From Agapetus fuscipes (taxonomy: Eukaryota > Arthropoda > Insecta > Trichoptera > Glossosomatidae): DNA of 64,000 nt. The stretch's first letter is position 1; the number at the start of each line of letters is the position of its first letter. The notes beneath the pieces were generated by a model. That model was given only the letters and a program-made list of their open reading frames with translations, did no database searches and was not told the DNA's origin. Shown here piece after piece: positions 32,351-43,237 of the stretch. The position numbers were made by a program, and so were the translations under genes. The stretch is taken from assembly GCA_951799405.1 (NCBI GenBank), contig OX637344.1:9176001-9240000 (forward strand). Direction: 5' to 3'.

Positions 32351-32830
32351 TACCTGTAATAGTGACACTGTTACTCTGTCGACGACATTTTACTAGGGGT
32401 GGCCAGGGCCTCTCTATTTTCCGATTCATTCATATTCATCAATTTTTATTCCTTTTCATTCACTTCCATCACATTTTTCAATAATTTTTAATCATATCCA
32501 TCGTATTCTTCATAAATTTCCATTTATAGCCTAATTATTATTCCACATTTTTCACACATTTTTGTTCACATCCATCACATTTTTCATAGATTTCCTTGTA
32601 TATTCGTTACTTTTTCATAAATTTCTGTTCCTACCCATCGTGACATCACGCGCTTTTCTTACATTTCCATTCATATCCACCACGCTTTTTATACATTTTC
32701 ATTCATATCCATCGCATTTTCATATATTTCCATTCATATCCATCACGCTTTTTATACATTTCCATTCACATACATCACATTTTTCATACATTTTCATTCA
32801 CCCCATTCTTTGACAATTGTACCAATCTGA
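32350..32830 (-). mobile_element. LINE 3' fragment with internal tandem expansion
   Basis: The left end (aatagtgacactgttactct, then ctaggggtggccagggcctc) and right end (cccattctttgacaattgta, ccaatctgatca) match the LINE copies at 29370 and 47160. Between them, about 32425-32800, the normal single ttcatatccatca-cctttttcatgcatttt segment is replaced by roughly a dozen degenerate 30-36-bp copies. On the minus strand the units derive from the KKVMDM coding block. Confidence 0.7.
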
Positions 32831-33147
32831 TCAAACTTTAGTCTTCTACTTTTTTAAGTGCCACTCCTATCAAAAAGCGGCTCTCGTCGAAGCTGTTTTT
32901 TCTTTAGATACTGCAGCTCTAAACACATATAAGGCACTTGTTAACACCATTCATTTATTTTATTTTCTCCCAACATTATCATGTGTTTTATTTTCTCACA
33001 ATACATTATTCCTGTTCCTCATTTGCCTTTCAAATTTCCTCAGATTTTTTTCACCTATTTATTTTTAATTTTTTGAAAGAATATTCAAGTGACTTTTATA
33101 GACCATATGCAATTTGGGCTTGGCTTTACCAAAAGTGATTTCTTTTA

Positions 33148-33176
33148 GTCTCATGGGTGGTCAGCCTCATACAAAT
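33148..33176 (-). mobile_element. SINE-like family C scrap
   Basis: catgggtggtcagcctcata only. Confidence 0.4.
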
Positions 33177-33837
33177 TGTACGATAATATCTAGCAATATC
33201 GATAATTCCCATACAAAATACTATCATGTTTCTTCAGTACATTTGAGTCGTACAGATTCAAAGGTAGCAATCTAGAATTTCCACGAAAATGCCAAAAATA
33301 TATAGAAATAGATAAAATGACATTCTCTTTGTTTCCATGTATTTATCTTATTTTCAAAAAACACACTAGAATGCCGTTTTTTATTCATTACGCATTTAAA
33401 GAGGGAGCGATTGAAACCTAAATATTTAACGAAACGGCGCCCTCCCCGACAAACTCCTGCCATCTCTTTTCTTCTCATAGGGTTTACCGTCCACTCTCTG
33501 TTGCTCTCTCTTTCTATTATATGGAGAGCTTTCCTAACTAGGTTGTGGTGGTAGAGTACAACACGAAATTTTAGATTGAACCAAACGTGGATTTCGTAGG
33601 CTGCAACAGGTTATTGTGAAAGAAAGTACTGCTTTATTAAAAAATATATATTTATATAATTTTTTGTTTATTTTTATTATTTTTCTGTGTCAACAAAACT
33701 AAATTCAGGGTATTTTTATTTTTCATTAAAAGTTCGATACTTTGTTTCAAATGACATGCTAAAATTTTGATTAAAGCATTTTGTGGCATTATGAAGAAAC
33801 ATTTTTTTTTTTATATGCATGATTTATTTGAATGATC
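33177..33837. other. Intergenic DNA, nothing recognised
   Basis: A 68-codon minus-strand frame at 33272-33478 has no recognisable motif. Confidence 0.35.
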
Positions 33838-33970
33838 TATTATCGTGCAATCATATCTCAAGAGCTCTCTGTAGTTTTTGGTCTCTGCTATTTTTGGCTG
33901 CGGAAAGTTTTTTCGTGCTCCGTTAGGAATCGAACGCACTTCCTTCTAATTAGTCTTTGGTTAGATTAGT
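33838..33970 (-). mobile_element. SINE family B copy, internally deleted
   Basis: ctcaagagctctctgtag joins directly to gtgctccgttaggaatcgaa; the central body is missing. Confidence 0.5.
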
Positions 33971-34089
33971 GATGTTTTAACCAAAAGGCTACAAGTTGAA
34001 CAAAAGGTTATGTAAATAGTGAGAGTACAAATATTTTAGGTAGGTAGATAGGTATAGGAAATAATTATTTTGGTACTCGTAGTTTTTGA

Positions 34090-34385
34090 AATCTTCTGGA
34101 TCATAATATATATCTACCTACTGGAAGGTGATACAACAGTGTAGCAAAAATATGTTCTCCATAGTTCTACTTCCCCAGTATAAAAGGGCGCAAATCGTTT
34201 GCACCGGAGTAGTATACCTTCAACCTCTTACCAATACAGTCAACAAATTATATCAGTGAACCAAAACCAGTAAAAATAAATCCAAGTGTAATGTGAGTTC
34301 TAGAAATAAATGAAAGTGTAAAAATAAATCTAATTGTGTAAAATAAATAAGTAAAAAGAAGAATAGAGTTTCATTTGAAAGTTTT
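34090..34385 (+). mobile_element. LTR-like segment with core promoter, second copy
   Basis: The TATA box (agtataaaagggcgc, about 34179-34193), tacagtcaac-type start sites and an aataaat-rich tail follow the same order as 3715-4010. The pair implies a dispersed element and not two unrelated cellular promoters. Confidence 0.45.
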
Positions 34386-34599
34386 TGATCCCCAAAAATC
34401 GTAACAATAATTTAAATAAAAATAAAAAGGGTCCCTAAAAAAATTGCATACTCAAAAAATGTGAAATCAGAAGGGCATCACAGGGTAAAGGAAAACTAAG
34501 ATTTTGTTATTTTAAATAATGTCAAATTAAGCTCAGAGCTTTTCTTCACAAGTACATTTTTTGTTTGATTTAAAACAAATTGCGCTTAGTCCATTGCAA

Positions 34600-34910
34600 A
34601 GACAGAAAGGGGGGGGGGGTTGTTTTCCTGAAGCTTGGTTCAGACCTGTGTCGCGGCGCTGCGGGTCGGGTAAAACCAAGTAGGTACGTCGCCCGTATTG
34701 ATTTTCATAGAGATGTAAATTGTTTGACATATATCAAGAGAAAACGTAGCGCCTCTGCCGGCTTCAGCGGCGGGCCGACAGTCTCTCCAAGCCAGCGGCC
34801 GATCAGGTCAAGACAGCGTCAGTCCCCCGACACCATCACAACAGTTAGGTTAGGAAAAACAAGTGACAGGCCCAGCCCATTCATAAGAGAAACAATCGCC
34901 GTGTGAGAGT
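34600..34910. other. GC-rich island with a 108-codon open frame
   Basis: Starts with a G10 run and is clearly richer in G and C than its surroundings. It contains gcgcctctgccggcttcagc and gtctctccaagccagcggcc. The plus-strand frame 34580-34906 shows no family I know. The base composition differs from neighbouring DNA, so an inserted element interior or a first exon are both possible. Confidence 0.3.
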
Positions 34911-35174
34911 GGAACATTCAAAACAATAAAAAACAAAGTGTTTACTTTCATAGATGACTGTTTTTTTTTGGAAAGTGACTTTATTATTATGAATATAAAA
35001 TGTGATGTAAACTGTTTTGAAGTGAAAATGTTGTGAAATTTCTTGATGGCAAAATGATATATTTTTTTCATCGCAATTCTTAATAAGGTAATATTACATT
35101 TTTAATTTATTTTTCCATGGTGTTTTTTTTTATATTTCAATGCATTTTCCATGCACACATAGAGAAAAATATTA

Positions 35175-35330
35175 ATAATCTATAATCTAAGTAGCAAAGA
35201 TGTATTAATATTTAAAATTCAAATTGAATGCTCGTCCACGAGCAGGCACATGTGAGGTGCACCTACACATGCTGCATGTGTGTAGCAAATTTAAAAAAAT
35301 ATAAACCTAAAATCAACCAGGAACGTGCAC
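35175..35330 (-). mobile_element. SINE-like family C, 3' half
   Basis: The cacatgctgcatgtgtg and tctataatctaagtagcaaa blocks are present; the 5' half is missing. Confidence 0.5.
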
Positions 35331-35514
35331 AGCATTTCAAACATAGGTAGGCAACCATAAAAAAAATTCCGGGTGCTGAAAAGCAGATATTAATTCATTG
35401 TACAAATCTGTCTGTGCCAGTAAATAATCATTAAAATTTAAAAGAAGTTAAGATCATGGATTTTTTTTTAGTGAAGTAAGTACAGCCACAATTTTTTGTT
35501 TTTTTGGTATTTCG

Positions 35515-35895
35515 CTACTGAAATGAGCTTCCAACTTTTGCCCTCTTTTCCTGTAACAGACACGACAAAAATTCAACTCCAACCCAAGCATTTTTTTTAC
35601 ATAAATTAATTTTATGCACTTTGTTGATTACATTTGCCTCTGTGGATTGCTCGGTATTGATACTTTGTAGTCTTGAAAATAAAGAGAGGCTTGTCGTAAT
35701 GGCTATTTCTGTTTCGCATACAATGTAATAAGGTTTCTGTGGTTTTCTAGAAGCTGAGGGTAATGACGTATTTGACATGGAAACGTTTGACATTTCGGGT
35801 TCTTGTGAAAATAGGAATTTTACACGAAACGACTCGTGCATAAATTTTGAGATACCATCTATGTGACAGTTTCTGTTTTTCAAAAATCTTATCAT
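35515..35895 (-). CDS. Unassigned 126-codon frame
   Basis: Has a true ATG and runs MIRFLKNRNCHIDGISKFMH ... SNVSMSNTSLPSASRKPQK. No homology is recognised and no splice partner is obvious. Its length is somewhat unusual for this AT-rich stretch, so an exon or transposon remnant is possible. Confidence 0.2.
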   Translation of the reverse strand: MIRFLKNRNCHIDGISKFMHESFRVKFLFSQEPEMSNVSMSNTSLPSASRKPQKPYYIVCETEIAITTSLSLFSRLQSINTEQSTEANVINKVHKINLCKKNAWVGVEFLSCLLQEKRAKVGSSFQ

Positions 35896-36117
35896 TCACA
35901 CTTCATTTTTTGTTATTTCTCTTTCATTCATAACTAATACTCCTTATTAGTGAGGACGTATCTTTCAATTTAATAATTTATTTACATGAATTTAAAATTA
36001 AATTAATTAATTAATAATTTGAATAATTAAAGAATTTATATCTCATATTAACTTCTTATTTTACTTTTTCTTGGTTATCATATTGTTCTTATTTACATTT
36101 ATTTTATGTTCTTCGAA

Positions 36118-36296
36118 TAATAGATGGTAAGAGGCTTACCTCCCATACTTTAAAAATGGATCGCTTTTGCCAATGTCACTTCTGTATCAGGGAAAGGCGG
36201 CAGGAGTTGCAGGGCTTATGTTTACGCGTCTGCTTATGGGCATGCATTCAAAATGAATAATAAATGTTCATTTATCTTAACAACGTAGATTGTGGT
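36118..36296 (+). mobile_element. SINE-like family C copy, internally deleted
   Basis: Follows the variant with aaaggcggcaggagttgcag. The central cacatg block is lost. Confidence 0.55.
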
Positions 36297-36361
36297 TTAA
36301 AGATTAGATATAAAAATTTGTCATTTCACGCGTTCCAATGTTTTTCATGAATTAAAAAAGT

Positions 36362-36562
36362 TTCTTGGCTAGTAAGTTGGTATGAGGCTGACTACCCATG
36401 CTATAGAAACTTGGTTCTCTTTTTCCAATGCCAATTCCAATTTTCCACCTCGGTTTGAAAGAAAGGCGGCAGGAGTTGCATAGGTTATGTTCATGTGAGG
36501 TTTGGTTTGTTTTGTGTGTACACATGCAGCATGTGTAAGCGCGATATCTTGGCAACATAGTT
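36362..36562 (+). mobile_element. SINE-like family C copy
   Basis: ttggctagtaagttggtatg to cacatgcagcatgtgtaagc, in the gtgaggtttggtttg subfamily. Confidence 0.55.
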
Positions 36563-36645
36563 TATAGATTGTAACGCATTTCAACCATCTTATTTACTTT
36601 TCTCTCGATACACAATCCTTTCACGGTACATGTTAGTCTATATTT

Positions 36646-36838
36646 AATCTGTAATCTAAGTTGCAAAGACATAAGTATAAAAATTTAAGATTAACATTTA
36701 ATGCATGTACAGAATAAAACACTTTTAAAAGTTCGCACTTACACATGCTACAAAAAAGATATGAACATCAAATTAACATAAACCGTGCAACTGTCGCCGG
36801 CTTTTAGTGTACCAGGGGTGACATGGGTAAAACATTGA
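36646..36838 (-). mobile_element. SINE-like family C copy
   Basis: Minus-strand copy ending in aatctaagttgcaaagaca (complement). Confidence 0.5.
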
Positions 36839-36855
36839 TGGTCTAAATCTAAATC

Positions 36856-37102
36856 TAAATCTAAGCTGCAAAGATATGTATCATTTGAGATTCATATTTA
36901 ATGCATTCCCACAAGCAGACACGCATAATTTCGCGCTCACACATCCGCATGTGGACCCACAATATAAAAAACCCAATCTCAAATGAACATAAGCCCTGCA
37001 ACTCTTGCCGACCTTCCCTGAAACAGGGGTGACTTTGGCAAAGTGAACCATTTTTTACAGTATGGGTGGTCAACCTCATACCAACCTATCAGTCAAGGAA
37101 TA
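36856..37102 (-). mobile_element. SINE-like family C copy, near consensus
   Basis: Very close to the family consensus: gtatgggtggtcaacctcat, cctgaaacaggggtgac and aacataagccctgcaactct are all intact. A good reference copy. Confidence 0.75.
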
Positions 37103-37214
37103 CAAGCAATTAAATACATTCAAATATATAAAACAAATGAACACTAAACAATTAAAAAGTAAAAAATTAAAACCTACAAAACATATTCTTTAAAATTTTT
37201 TTTTTAAAGCCTCA

Positions 37215-37465
37215 GCTTTAACCGCCAGCATTACAGATCAACCACCATTTCTTTCGGTCCTTGCATACTTCTTTCATTTCATCCAGAGTCATAACCTTTT
37301 TCATACAAGCTCTCCTTTTATTATGACTCTGGATATCCCATTCATTCGCTATTTCGAAAATTTGGTCCATCCATACCTTTCTCGGTCTTCCTCTCCCACG
37401 ACATCCATCAATTCTTGCAGCATTTACTTTCTTCGTCAGTCTTTCCTCATTCATTCTCTCCATGA
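37215..37465 (-). mobile_element. LINE reverse transcriptase C-terminal fragment
   Basis: The 81-codon frame reads MERMNEERLTKKVNAARIDG, RGRGRPRKVWMDQIFEIANE and DEMKEVCKDRKKWW. Same clade as 29370 but a different subfamily (for example RRACMKK against RRKCMKK). Confidence 0.75.
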
Positions 37466-37512
37466 TGGTAGATAGTAGTAATTATACTTTTTACAAACCG
37501 TTGATATACACC

Positions 37513-38038
37513 CAGGCCCGGATTAAGGCCACTGGGGGCCCTGGTGCGGGGAAAGTCAGGGGGCCCTCCAACACCCATACCTCTCACCCCCAACATCCCC
37601 CCCCCCCCCCCCCCCTCGACAACATATCAAAAAATATATTCTTGTTGCGAACAAAAATGTTTACTGACGGAGTTTTAAGTTTATTTTTGGGAAACCTGTT
37701 CGGGAGGCCTATGACACTTGTTGGAGGGAAATTCCTCTTGTCTTTGTGGTAAAAAAGACATGTTAAATTATTTTTCTATACAATTTGCCATTGGTATCTT
37801 TGGTCCCGGAAGCCCCTTTTGATTTGCATCTCAATCAAAAGTAAATATCTTCTTTGACTGATTTGTAAAAAGTCTTTGGGGGCCCCTTGGTGGCGAATGC
37901 CTTAAAATCCTGGGCCCCTGAACAAATTCATGTCGAAAAATTATTTGTAGTTTATTTTTCTTAAACGCCTCGGGGGCCCTTAGGATGAGGGGGCCCTGGT
38001 TCGGTCGCACCGCTCGAACCGCCCTTAATCCGGGCCTG
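37513..38038. mobile_element. hAT-like MITE with CAGGCCCGG ends
   Basis: The 526-bp element starts CAGGCCCGGATTAAGG and ends with the inverse. TACACC flanks it directly on both sides (37507-37512 and 38039-38044). The interior repeats GGGGGCCC at least five times in both halves and holds a C18 run. It has no transposase. The termini look hAT-like, although only 6 bp of an expected 8-bp duplication match. Confidence 0.75.
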
Positions 38039-38404
38039 TACACCGGGTACAGACTAGTCAAGTAAACAACCAGGAATTCGTGAGTTCCTTCACTGTAGTT
38101 GAAACAGGTCAGCATATTCTCGCACCCCTAGTATAAAACTTTACATTCATTCAAACTCAACCAAAGCGTTCACCAAAAAATGTATGTAAACTACAGCTGC
38201 GCCTCCTGCGAGTGTTTTAGTTTCAATACATTTGCGGTAATGTTGTACACTTGAGCCACTGTTTACATGTGCAGGAGATCCGTTTTGTATAAATAGATAG
38301 TGGAGAGAGAGAAACCGAAATATCTGCTTTGATTTATTCACATATTAACTCGCTTTTCTATCTCTTTCAACCCATTCACACGAGACACCACTGTAACCAT
38401 TTCG

Positions 38405-38697
38405 CTACTAAGCTACACATTTAGTGTAACTTCTTGGAACCTATTTATTTTTACAGGTAAGGGAGCCGGCCTTCACCAACCACTTTAGTTGAAGTGGGGG
38501 TTACCCAGCTACCATTGGGGCTGGTACACATTTCTTGTGAAGGCTGAGTAAGCCTTACCGATGTTTTTCTTTGGTTTTGAAATAAACACTGCGACGGGAA
38601 ATCATTTCTGACACCCTCGGTGGGATTCAAATTATGGGCTCTCGGCATGCAACGCAAGCACTCTATCAACTGAGCTATCGATCGGACCAATTTTTAC
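38405..38697 (-). mobile_element. SINE family A copy, full length
   Basis: Minus-strand head with agctcagttgatagagtgc (A box), a decayed B box, then the fixed body: ggtgtcagaaatgatttccc, gtaaggcttactcagcct, ccaaccactttagttgaag (complement). The 3' end is at 38405. Confidence 0.75.
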
Positions 38698-38792
38698 TAA
38701 TCCAAAAAGTAATCGAATTTTTATTTGAAGTGTTAAACCTGTAATTGACTTGCAAAGGAGTTTTTGAACAGATTATTTACGTAAATATTTTC

Positions 38793-38905
38793 TTGACTTA
38801 TAGGTTAGTATGAGGCTGATCACCCGTACTGTAAAAAATGGGTTACCTACTTGTTAATGTCACCCCTGTTTCAGGGAAGGTCGTCAAAAGTTGTAGCGTT
38901 TGCAG
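38793..38905 (+). mobile_element. SINE-like family C, 5' half
   Basis: cttgacttataggttagtat to cacccctgtttcagggaagg. Confidence 0.6.
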
Positions 38906-38968
38906 GGTAAACGCCAACCATTTAACACATATACCAATTACCACTTATCGCTAACCGTTTACCGCTAA

Positions 38969-39207
38969 GGGCCTGTTGCACCAACCTCCAATCAATATTT
39001 GATTGACACATCAAATTCGATAGCTTAATTCTGGTAAGGACCTTGGTTAAATATTTTTTGGAAGTGGGTAATAATATAATGGAATTTGAATAGGAAAGAT
39101 GATGTACATCAGTGTATTTACGTATATGAAACCAATTTTTTTATTATTTGGGAGAAATGACACTTAATTTTGATTTTTGTCGGATTGGAGCTTGTTGTAA
39201 CAGGCCC
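38969..39207. mobile_element. PIF/Harbinger-like MITE within a tandem array
   Basis: Inverted ends GGGCCTGTTGCACCAACCTC and, opposite, GGGCCTGTTACAACAAGCTC. TAA precedes and TTA follows, as for PIF/Harbinger 3-bp targets. The left flank (ttaccgc) and right flank (atgcttaccactt) both belong to a CTTACCA-type repeat, so the MITE sits in the array. Confidence 0.7.
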
Positions 39208-39210
39208 TTA

Positions 39211-39342
39211 ATGCTTACCACTTACCACTTACCACTTACCACTTACCACTTACCACTTACCACTTACCACTTACCACTTACCACTTACCACTTACCACTT
39301 ACCACTAACCACTTACCATTTACGACTTACCACTTACCAGTT
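39211..39342 (+). repeat. (CTTACCA)n 7-bp tandem array
   Basis: About 18 almost perfect 7-bp units; the last few vary (ctaacca, tttacga). An apparent 150-codon protein here is only the repeat read as codons. Confidence 0.9.
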
Positions 39343-39540
39343 GTCCTCATATGTTTTTCTCACGGGACATTTTTAGTCCGACATGTTTTCTTCATTATTA
39401 TCATCCTTCTATTTTTTGTTGATGTTGTTTTTTGCGTTGCAGAGGCATCTCCACCTGCGTCATGTGTGTTTTTGTTTATCACAATCGACAATAAATTAAA
39501 TTTTATGAATGTGACAGCGTATTCCCAATCTCGCTTATAC

Positions 39541-39660
39541 AAGTGCGTAGTTTATACACATGTAGCATGTGTAAGCGCGAACTTACACGTGTACTCTTGA
39601 AGGCATGCATTGATTACAAATCTTAAATGTTAATTATCTTTGCAACTTAGATGTTAGATG
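39541..39660 (+). mobile_element. SINE-like family C, 3' half
   Basis: acacatgtagcatgtgtaag to ctttgcaacttagat. Confidence 0.55.
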
Positions 39661-39705
39661 TTTGCCTTAACCATTATTCCTTGTTAACCATTTTTTATTA
39701 ACCAT

Positions 39706-39966
39706 TGTTCCTTGACTTATAGGTTGTTATGCGGCTGACCACCCATAATATAAAAATTGGTTCACTTTGCCAATGTCACCCCTGTTTCAGGGAAGGACGG
39801 CAAGAGTTGCAAGGCTTATGTTCATTTGAGATTGGGTTTTTATATTGTAGGTCCACATGCGGCATGCGTTAGCGCGAAATTATACATATCTGCCTGTGGG
39901 AATGCATTTAGTATAAATCTTTAATGATATATATCTTTGCAGCTTAGATTAGATTAGATTAGATTA
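39706..39966 (+). mobile_element. SINE-like family C copy, near consensus with TTAGA tail
   Basis: Full length, ending cttagattagattagattag; the short tandem tail is typical of retroposed elements. Almost identical to the copy at 43429-43690. Confidence 0.8.
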
Positions 39967-39989
39967 CTATTTTGGGCCACTTTCAAATG

Positions 39990-40195
39990 ATAGGTCGTAG
40001 TCCCGTGGTAAATGCTTTAGAGTCGTAATCGGAAGGTAGAAAATTGATTAGGTAAACCTTGTCGGATCTATGATGAGTTAGAAGAAAACGCAGACATGGG
40101 AAATCGTGTCTGACGATGGGAATCAATTATCGAACCCTAGCCCCTCTGGCTTTGATCAAGAGTGTTGAACCAACTAAAGCCATCAACAGACTAGA
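39990..40195. mobile_element. Chimera of SINE B head and inverted SINE A
   Basis: 39990-40045 reads in sense as the family B head (gtcgtagtcccgtggtaaat). It is followed by family A in reverse from ggtaaaccttgtcgg to ttgaaccaactaaagcc. Both parts are degraded. Confidence 0.5.
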
Positions 40196-40199
40196 TAAG

Positions 40200-40750
40200 T
40201 AAACTCAGATAAGTAAATTTTCTTGCAAAATCCTATTGTACCTCTATAATCCGAACGGAAAACAGTAATCAAAATGAGAATTAAACTTTAATCAAATTTA
40301 TCATTTTCTTTTGTTAACAATAACAAAGATAAGAACTTTTCTTTTAGTGATGAACAAATACTAAGTTTTATAATCACTTGAACAAACAAGCAAACATTAT
40401 CTTTATCTCTGTCTTATAAAGATAAGCCTTTTATTAAATAATTAACACGTTTTTTTTGTTGATAAAATAAAAACAACAATGTGTCATCTAGTTGATGATA
40501 ATATATAATCAACCTGACACGACCGAAATTATAAACATACCTAAGATTTTCACTGACTGAAAATCAAAAGAAAATTGATTTTCAATTATTTTTTCTTAAT
40601 TTATCGCTTGGTATTGTTATGATTTTCGTGGGTTCAATTCAATTAAAAATGCGATTATTTCACTTTGCCAATGTCAACCCTTTTTCAGGCAAGGCCGGCG
40701 CAAGTTTTTTTTTTTCATAGGTGATTTGGGTGTTAAAAAAAAAAAAAAAA
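40200..40750. other. AT-rich intergenic DNA
   Basis: Only a scrap of family C (ttcactttgccaatgtcaac at about 40660) and an A16 run were recognised. Confidence 0.4.
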
Positions 40751-40754
40751 AATT

Positions 40755-41032
40755 AGGCTGATTTATTTAGTGAGCGCTGGTTTTGTGTGTATCACACCTC
40801 AAGAGCCCTCTGCGAGCTTAGTCGTCGCTGTAGAGAGCGCCAATTCTCAAGTTGTTGTAAGGCTGGATGGATCTTTTGATGACCGGTCTTTGGTAAAGGT
40901 TTATGAATTTTTCAACCCAGCGAAGAGCAAATTTTAAAATATAAATGGTAAATTTTTGTGCTCCGCCGGGATTCGAACCCACGACCTTCCAGTCACGAGT
41001 CCGAAGTGTTACCACCTGGACTACGGACCGGT
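40755..41032 (-). mobile_element. SINE family B copy, best preserved
   Basis: Minus-strand head GGTCCGTAGTCCAGGTGGTA, B box GGTTCGAATCCC, body through aaaaattcataaacctttac and gatccatccagccttaca, to the 3' end ggtgtgatacacacaaaacc. A poly(A)-like run follows on the minus-strand 3' side. Useful as a family reference. Confidence 0.8.
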
Positions 41033-41035
41033 GTT

Positions 41036-41090
41036 TATGCAGTAAATTCACATGCGGCATGTGTAAACGCAAACTTATGCGTGTATGTAA
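41036..41090 (+). mobile_element. SINE-like family C scrap
   Basis: cacatgcggcatgtgtaaac only. Confidence 0.35.
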
Positions 41091-41399
41091 GGTGGACTAA
41101 ATACCCTTTAGCTCTGACGTCCAGATATATATTGTACCCATGGTCAAGATGCGTCTTGTTACGCCCATGATATTCAACGATACGTTATTGAGTTTCACAA
41201 CAAAATATTATCACAAATTAATAGTTTCGTATTCATAAATCTTTGAAATAGATCATAAATAACATTAATTTGACGCCAAAAGCTTGTTATTATAAAATAG
41301 ACTCAATTTCATAGCCTGTGATATATTTTAATCTAAAATAGAAGACACGATTCAATCGTTCAAAACATAAATCACAAAACAAAAACAAAAACAGTTGAG

Positions 41400-41580
41400 C
41401 TGCTCATGTGTTGCAATTTCTTACCGTAGGAAGCGACTAAAGCGACTCCTGAAGGAGTCGCTTTAGGCGTGTGAAACATATTTATTTCACAGGTAATGGA
41501 GCTGGCCTTACGTCAACCACTTCAGTTGACGTGGGGGTTTTCCAGTTCCTGAGGGTGCTGGGATATGAACTATTTTTTTC
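41400..41580 (-). mobile_element. SINE family A fragment with internal hairpin
   Basis: Family A body without head. At 41437-41466 the usual single gaaggagtcg block has gained an inverted copy, giving CTAAAGCGACTCCT, GA, and the exact reverse complement. Confidence 0.6.
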
Positions 41581-41921
41581 ACAGCATGTGAGGTCAAAGC
41601 GTTAAATGAACAAAAATCCTAAAGCACTTTTCAATAAACAGGGGTGACCCTGGTAAAAGTAAAAACTAATAACTCGCACTAGAGGTAACGTTTTGTTAAC
41701 ACGTAAAGTTAATATTTTAGTTGTGACATAAATATTAATTCCTGACGTCAGAATGACAAATAAGATACTTTTGATGGCGTGTTGTATGTCACGTATGTCA
41801 TCCAATAACATAAACGTAGCAAGTATGTCATAACTCCAATTAACTGGAGGCGAAAACAAAAACAAAAGTTGAGCAATATAGCTAGAAATGATAATAAATG
41901 TTATAATGTATTACGATGCTT

Positions 41922-42105
41922 CATTTGATGAACGCTTTTATGTGTGTATCACACCTCAAGAGACCTCTGCGAATTTGGTCCTTTCTACAGATAGCGTCAA
42001 ATCACAAGCCAGACCTAGCTGCTGTAAGGCTGCTAGCTGGTGACCGGTCTTTGTGAAAAATATTAATTGTTCAACCAGGCGAAGAACATATTTGACAATT
42101 ATACG
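41922..42105 (-). mobile_element. SINE family B, 3' two-thirds
   Basis: cacacctcaagagacctctg to gttcaaccaggcgaagaac; the tRNA head is missing. A family C copy begins directly after it. Confidence 0.55.
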
Positions 42106-42112
42106 ATACTAA

Positions 42113-42228
42113 TCTAATCTAAGCTGCAAAGATATATATCATTTAAGACTTATATTAAATGCATTCCCACAAGCAGATATGTATAATTTCGCGCTAACAC
42201 ATGCCGCATGTGGACCTACAATATAGAT
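42113..42228 (-). mobile_element. SINE-like family C, 3' half
   Basis: taatctaagctgcaaagata to cacatgccgcatgtggacct. Confidence 0.6.
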
Positions 42229-42269
42229 ACTCCTAATCAATTTGCCTTTCAAATTTTGCCACTTTACCT

Positions 42270-42475
42270 TCGCGCTAAGGATGGCAAGATTCACTACGGA
42301 GTTGCCTCCATTGATACCGCTCTCAATCCATTCACATCCATAACCATTTTTATACATTGCTTTCGTTTGCATTTACTCGGTATATCTCATTCTTTCACAA
42401 TTTTACCAACATTATCTAGTCACGCTTTTCTTGGTCTTCCTGTTCACATTTTTCTTACACATTTCCTCTATTTGT
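42270..42475 (-). mobile_element. Degenerate LINE C-terminal fragment
   Basis: gagttgcctccattgatacc, then blocks parallel to the KKVMDM, DIQ and RPRK-W-DQI region of the copy at 47160-47455, with many stops. Confidence 0.45.
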
Positions 42476-42479
42476 AAAC

Positions 42480-43230
42480 ATTGTTAGTTTCTCATAATCC
42501 TTTTTTCCGCATACGCAAAATCACAGTCTTACTATTTCATAAATCTGATCTACCTTTCCTTTTTTTGGTTTTCTTTTTCTTCCTTATACTTCCTCTGAAG
42601 AGATAATTGAAAAGCGCCTCTTTCTATTATATACTAGTAATTATTTTGTTAAGCCAAATTGGCCGCATGTTCTAGATTTTATTTTTAGATGACGCTATCT
42701 ACCATTTCTGACCCCAAAATTTTGACCTCAAATTTTACTGGGTCACTCCGGTATAATGAGGAACTTATTTTCAATAAGTATGGTATTACTCTTTATCCCA
42801 CCTATGGTATTATTTTTTCTAATCTGAGTATTTTCTGAATAATTCAGATATTTTCCTTGATAATCTGGGTAATGATTTGTACAAAAGTTTTTTTTTTAAT
42901 AATTTTACATAGGGTGCACTGTAATTAGGGTGACCTGTTGTGCACGCAAAAAAAAAAAAAAAAAAACAATATTCTTTACGTCGTTTTTGATTTAGGTATA
43001 CATATTTTTTTAAATATATATTTTAAATAATCTATATTTTCGTTTGGCCCCTAATTTTATTCCAGTATTTGTAAAAATAACACCGTATTTTTTTTTTCTA
43101 ATAAATAATATTGTTAAAATATTTTTCTGTAAATGTATTATTTTGATAAATGGGAGTACTGTTGTTGATTATGCGAGAATAAAAATGAATTATTTTCAAT
43201 TGTTCAGCTGTTTTTTTTAAACTTCGTATT
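42480..43230. other. AT-rich DNA with one unknown repeat end
   Basis: No gene recognised. The segment agggtgcactgtaattaggg-tgacctgttgtgcac at 42911-42946 repeats 21769-21806 in reverse and may be the end of a transposon. Confidence 0.45.
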
Positions 43231-43237
43231 ACTTACG

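Noticed and set aside
34850..34858. Insect telomeric repeat TTAGG
   Set aside because: Only two units (gttaggttagg); chance occurrence is likely.
39211..39342. CRISPR-like regular repeat
   Set aside because: Units are 7 bp and contiguous with no spacers; this is a eukaryotic tandem array.
39148..39600. 150-codon open frame
   Set aside because: It is the 7-bp array read in frame, giving a PLTTYHL repeat, followed by SINE sequence.
40965..41032. Possible tRNA genes at this and other tRNA-like heads (1210-1282, 2105-2165, 38640-38697, 63790-63845)
   Set aside because: The A and B boxes are clear, but each runs without a break into the same SINE body, the anticodon stems mispair, and copies differ in the anticodon. 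They are SINE promoters.
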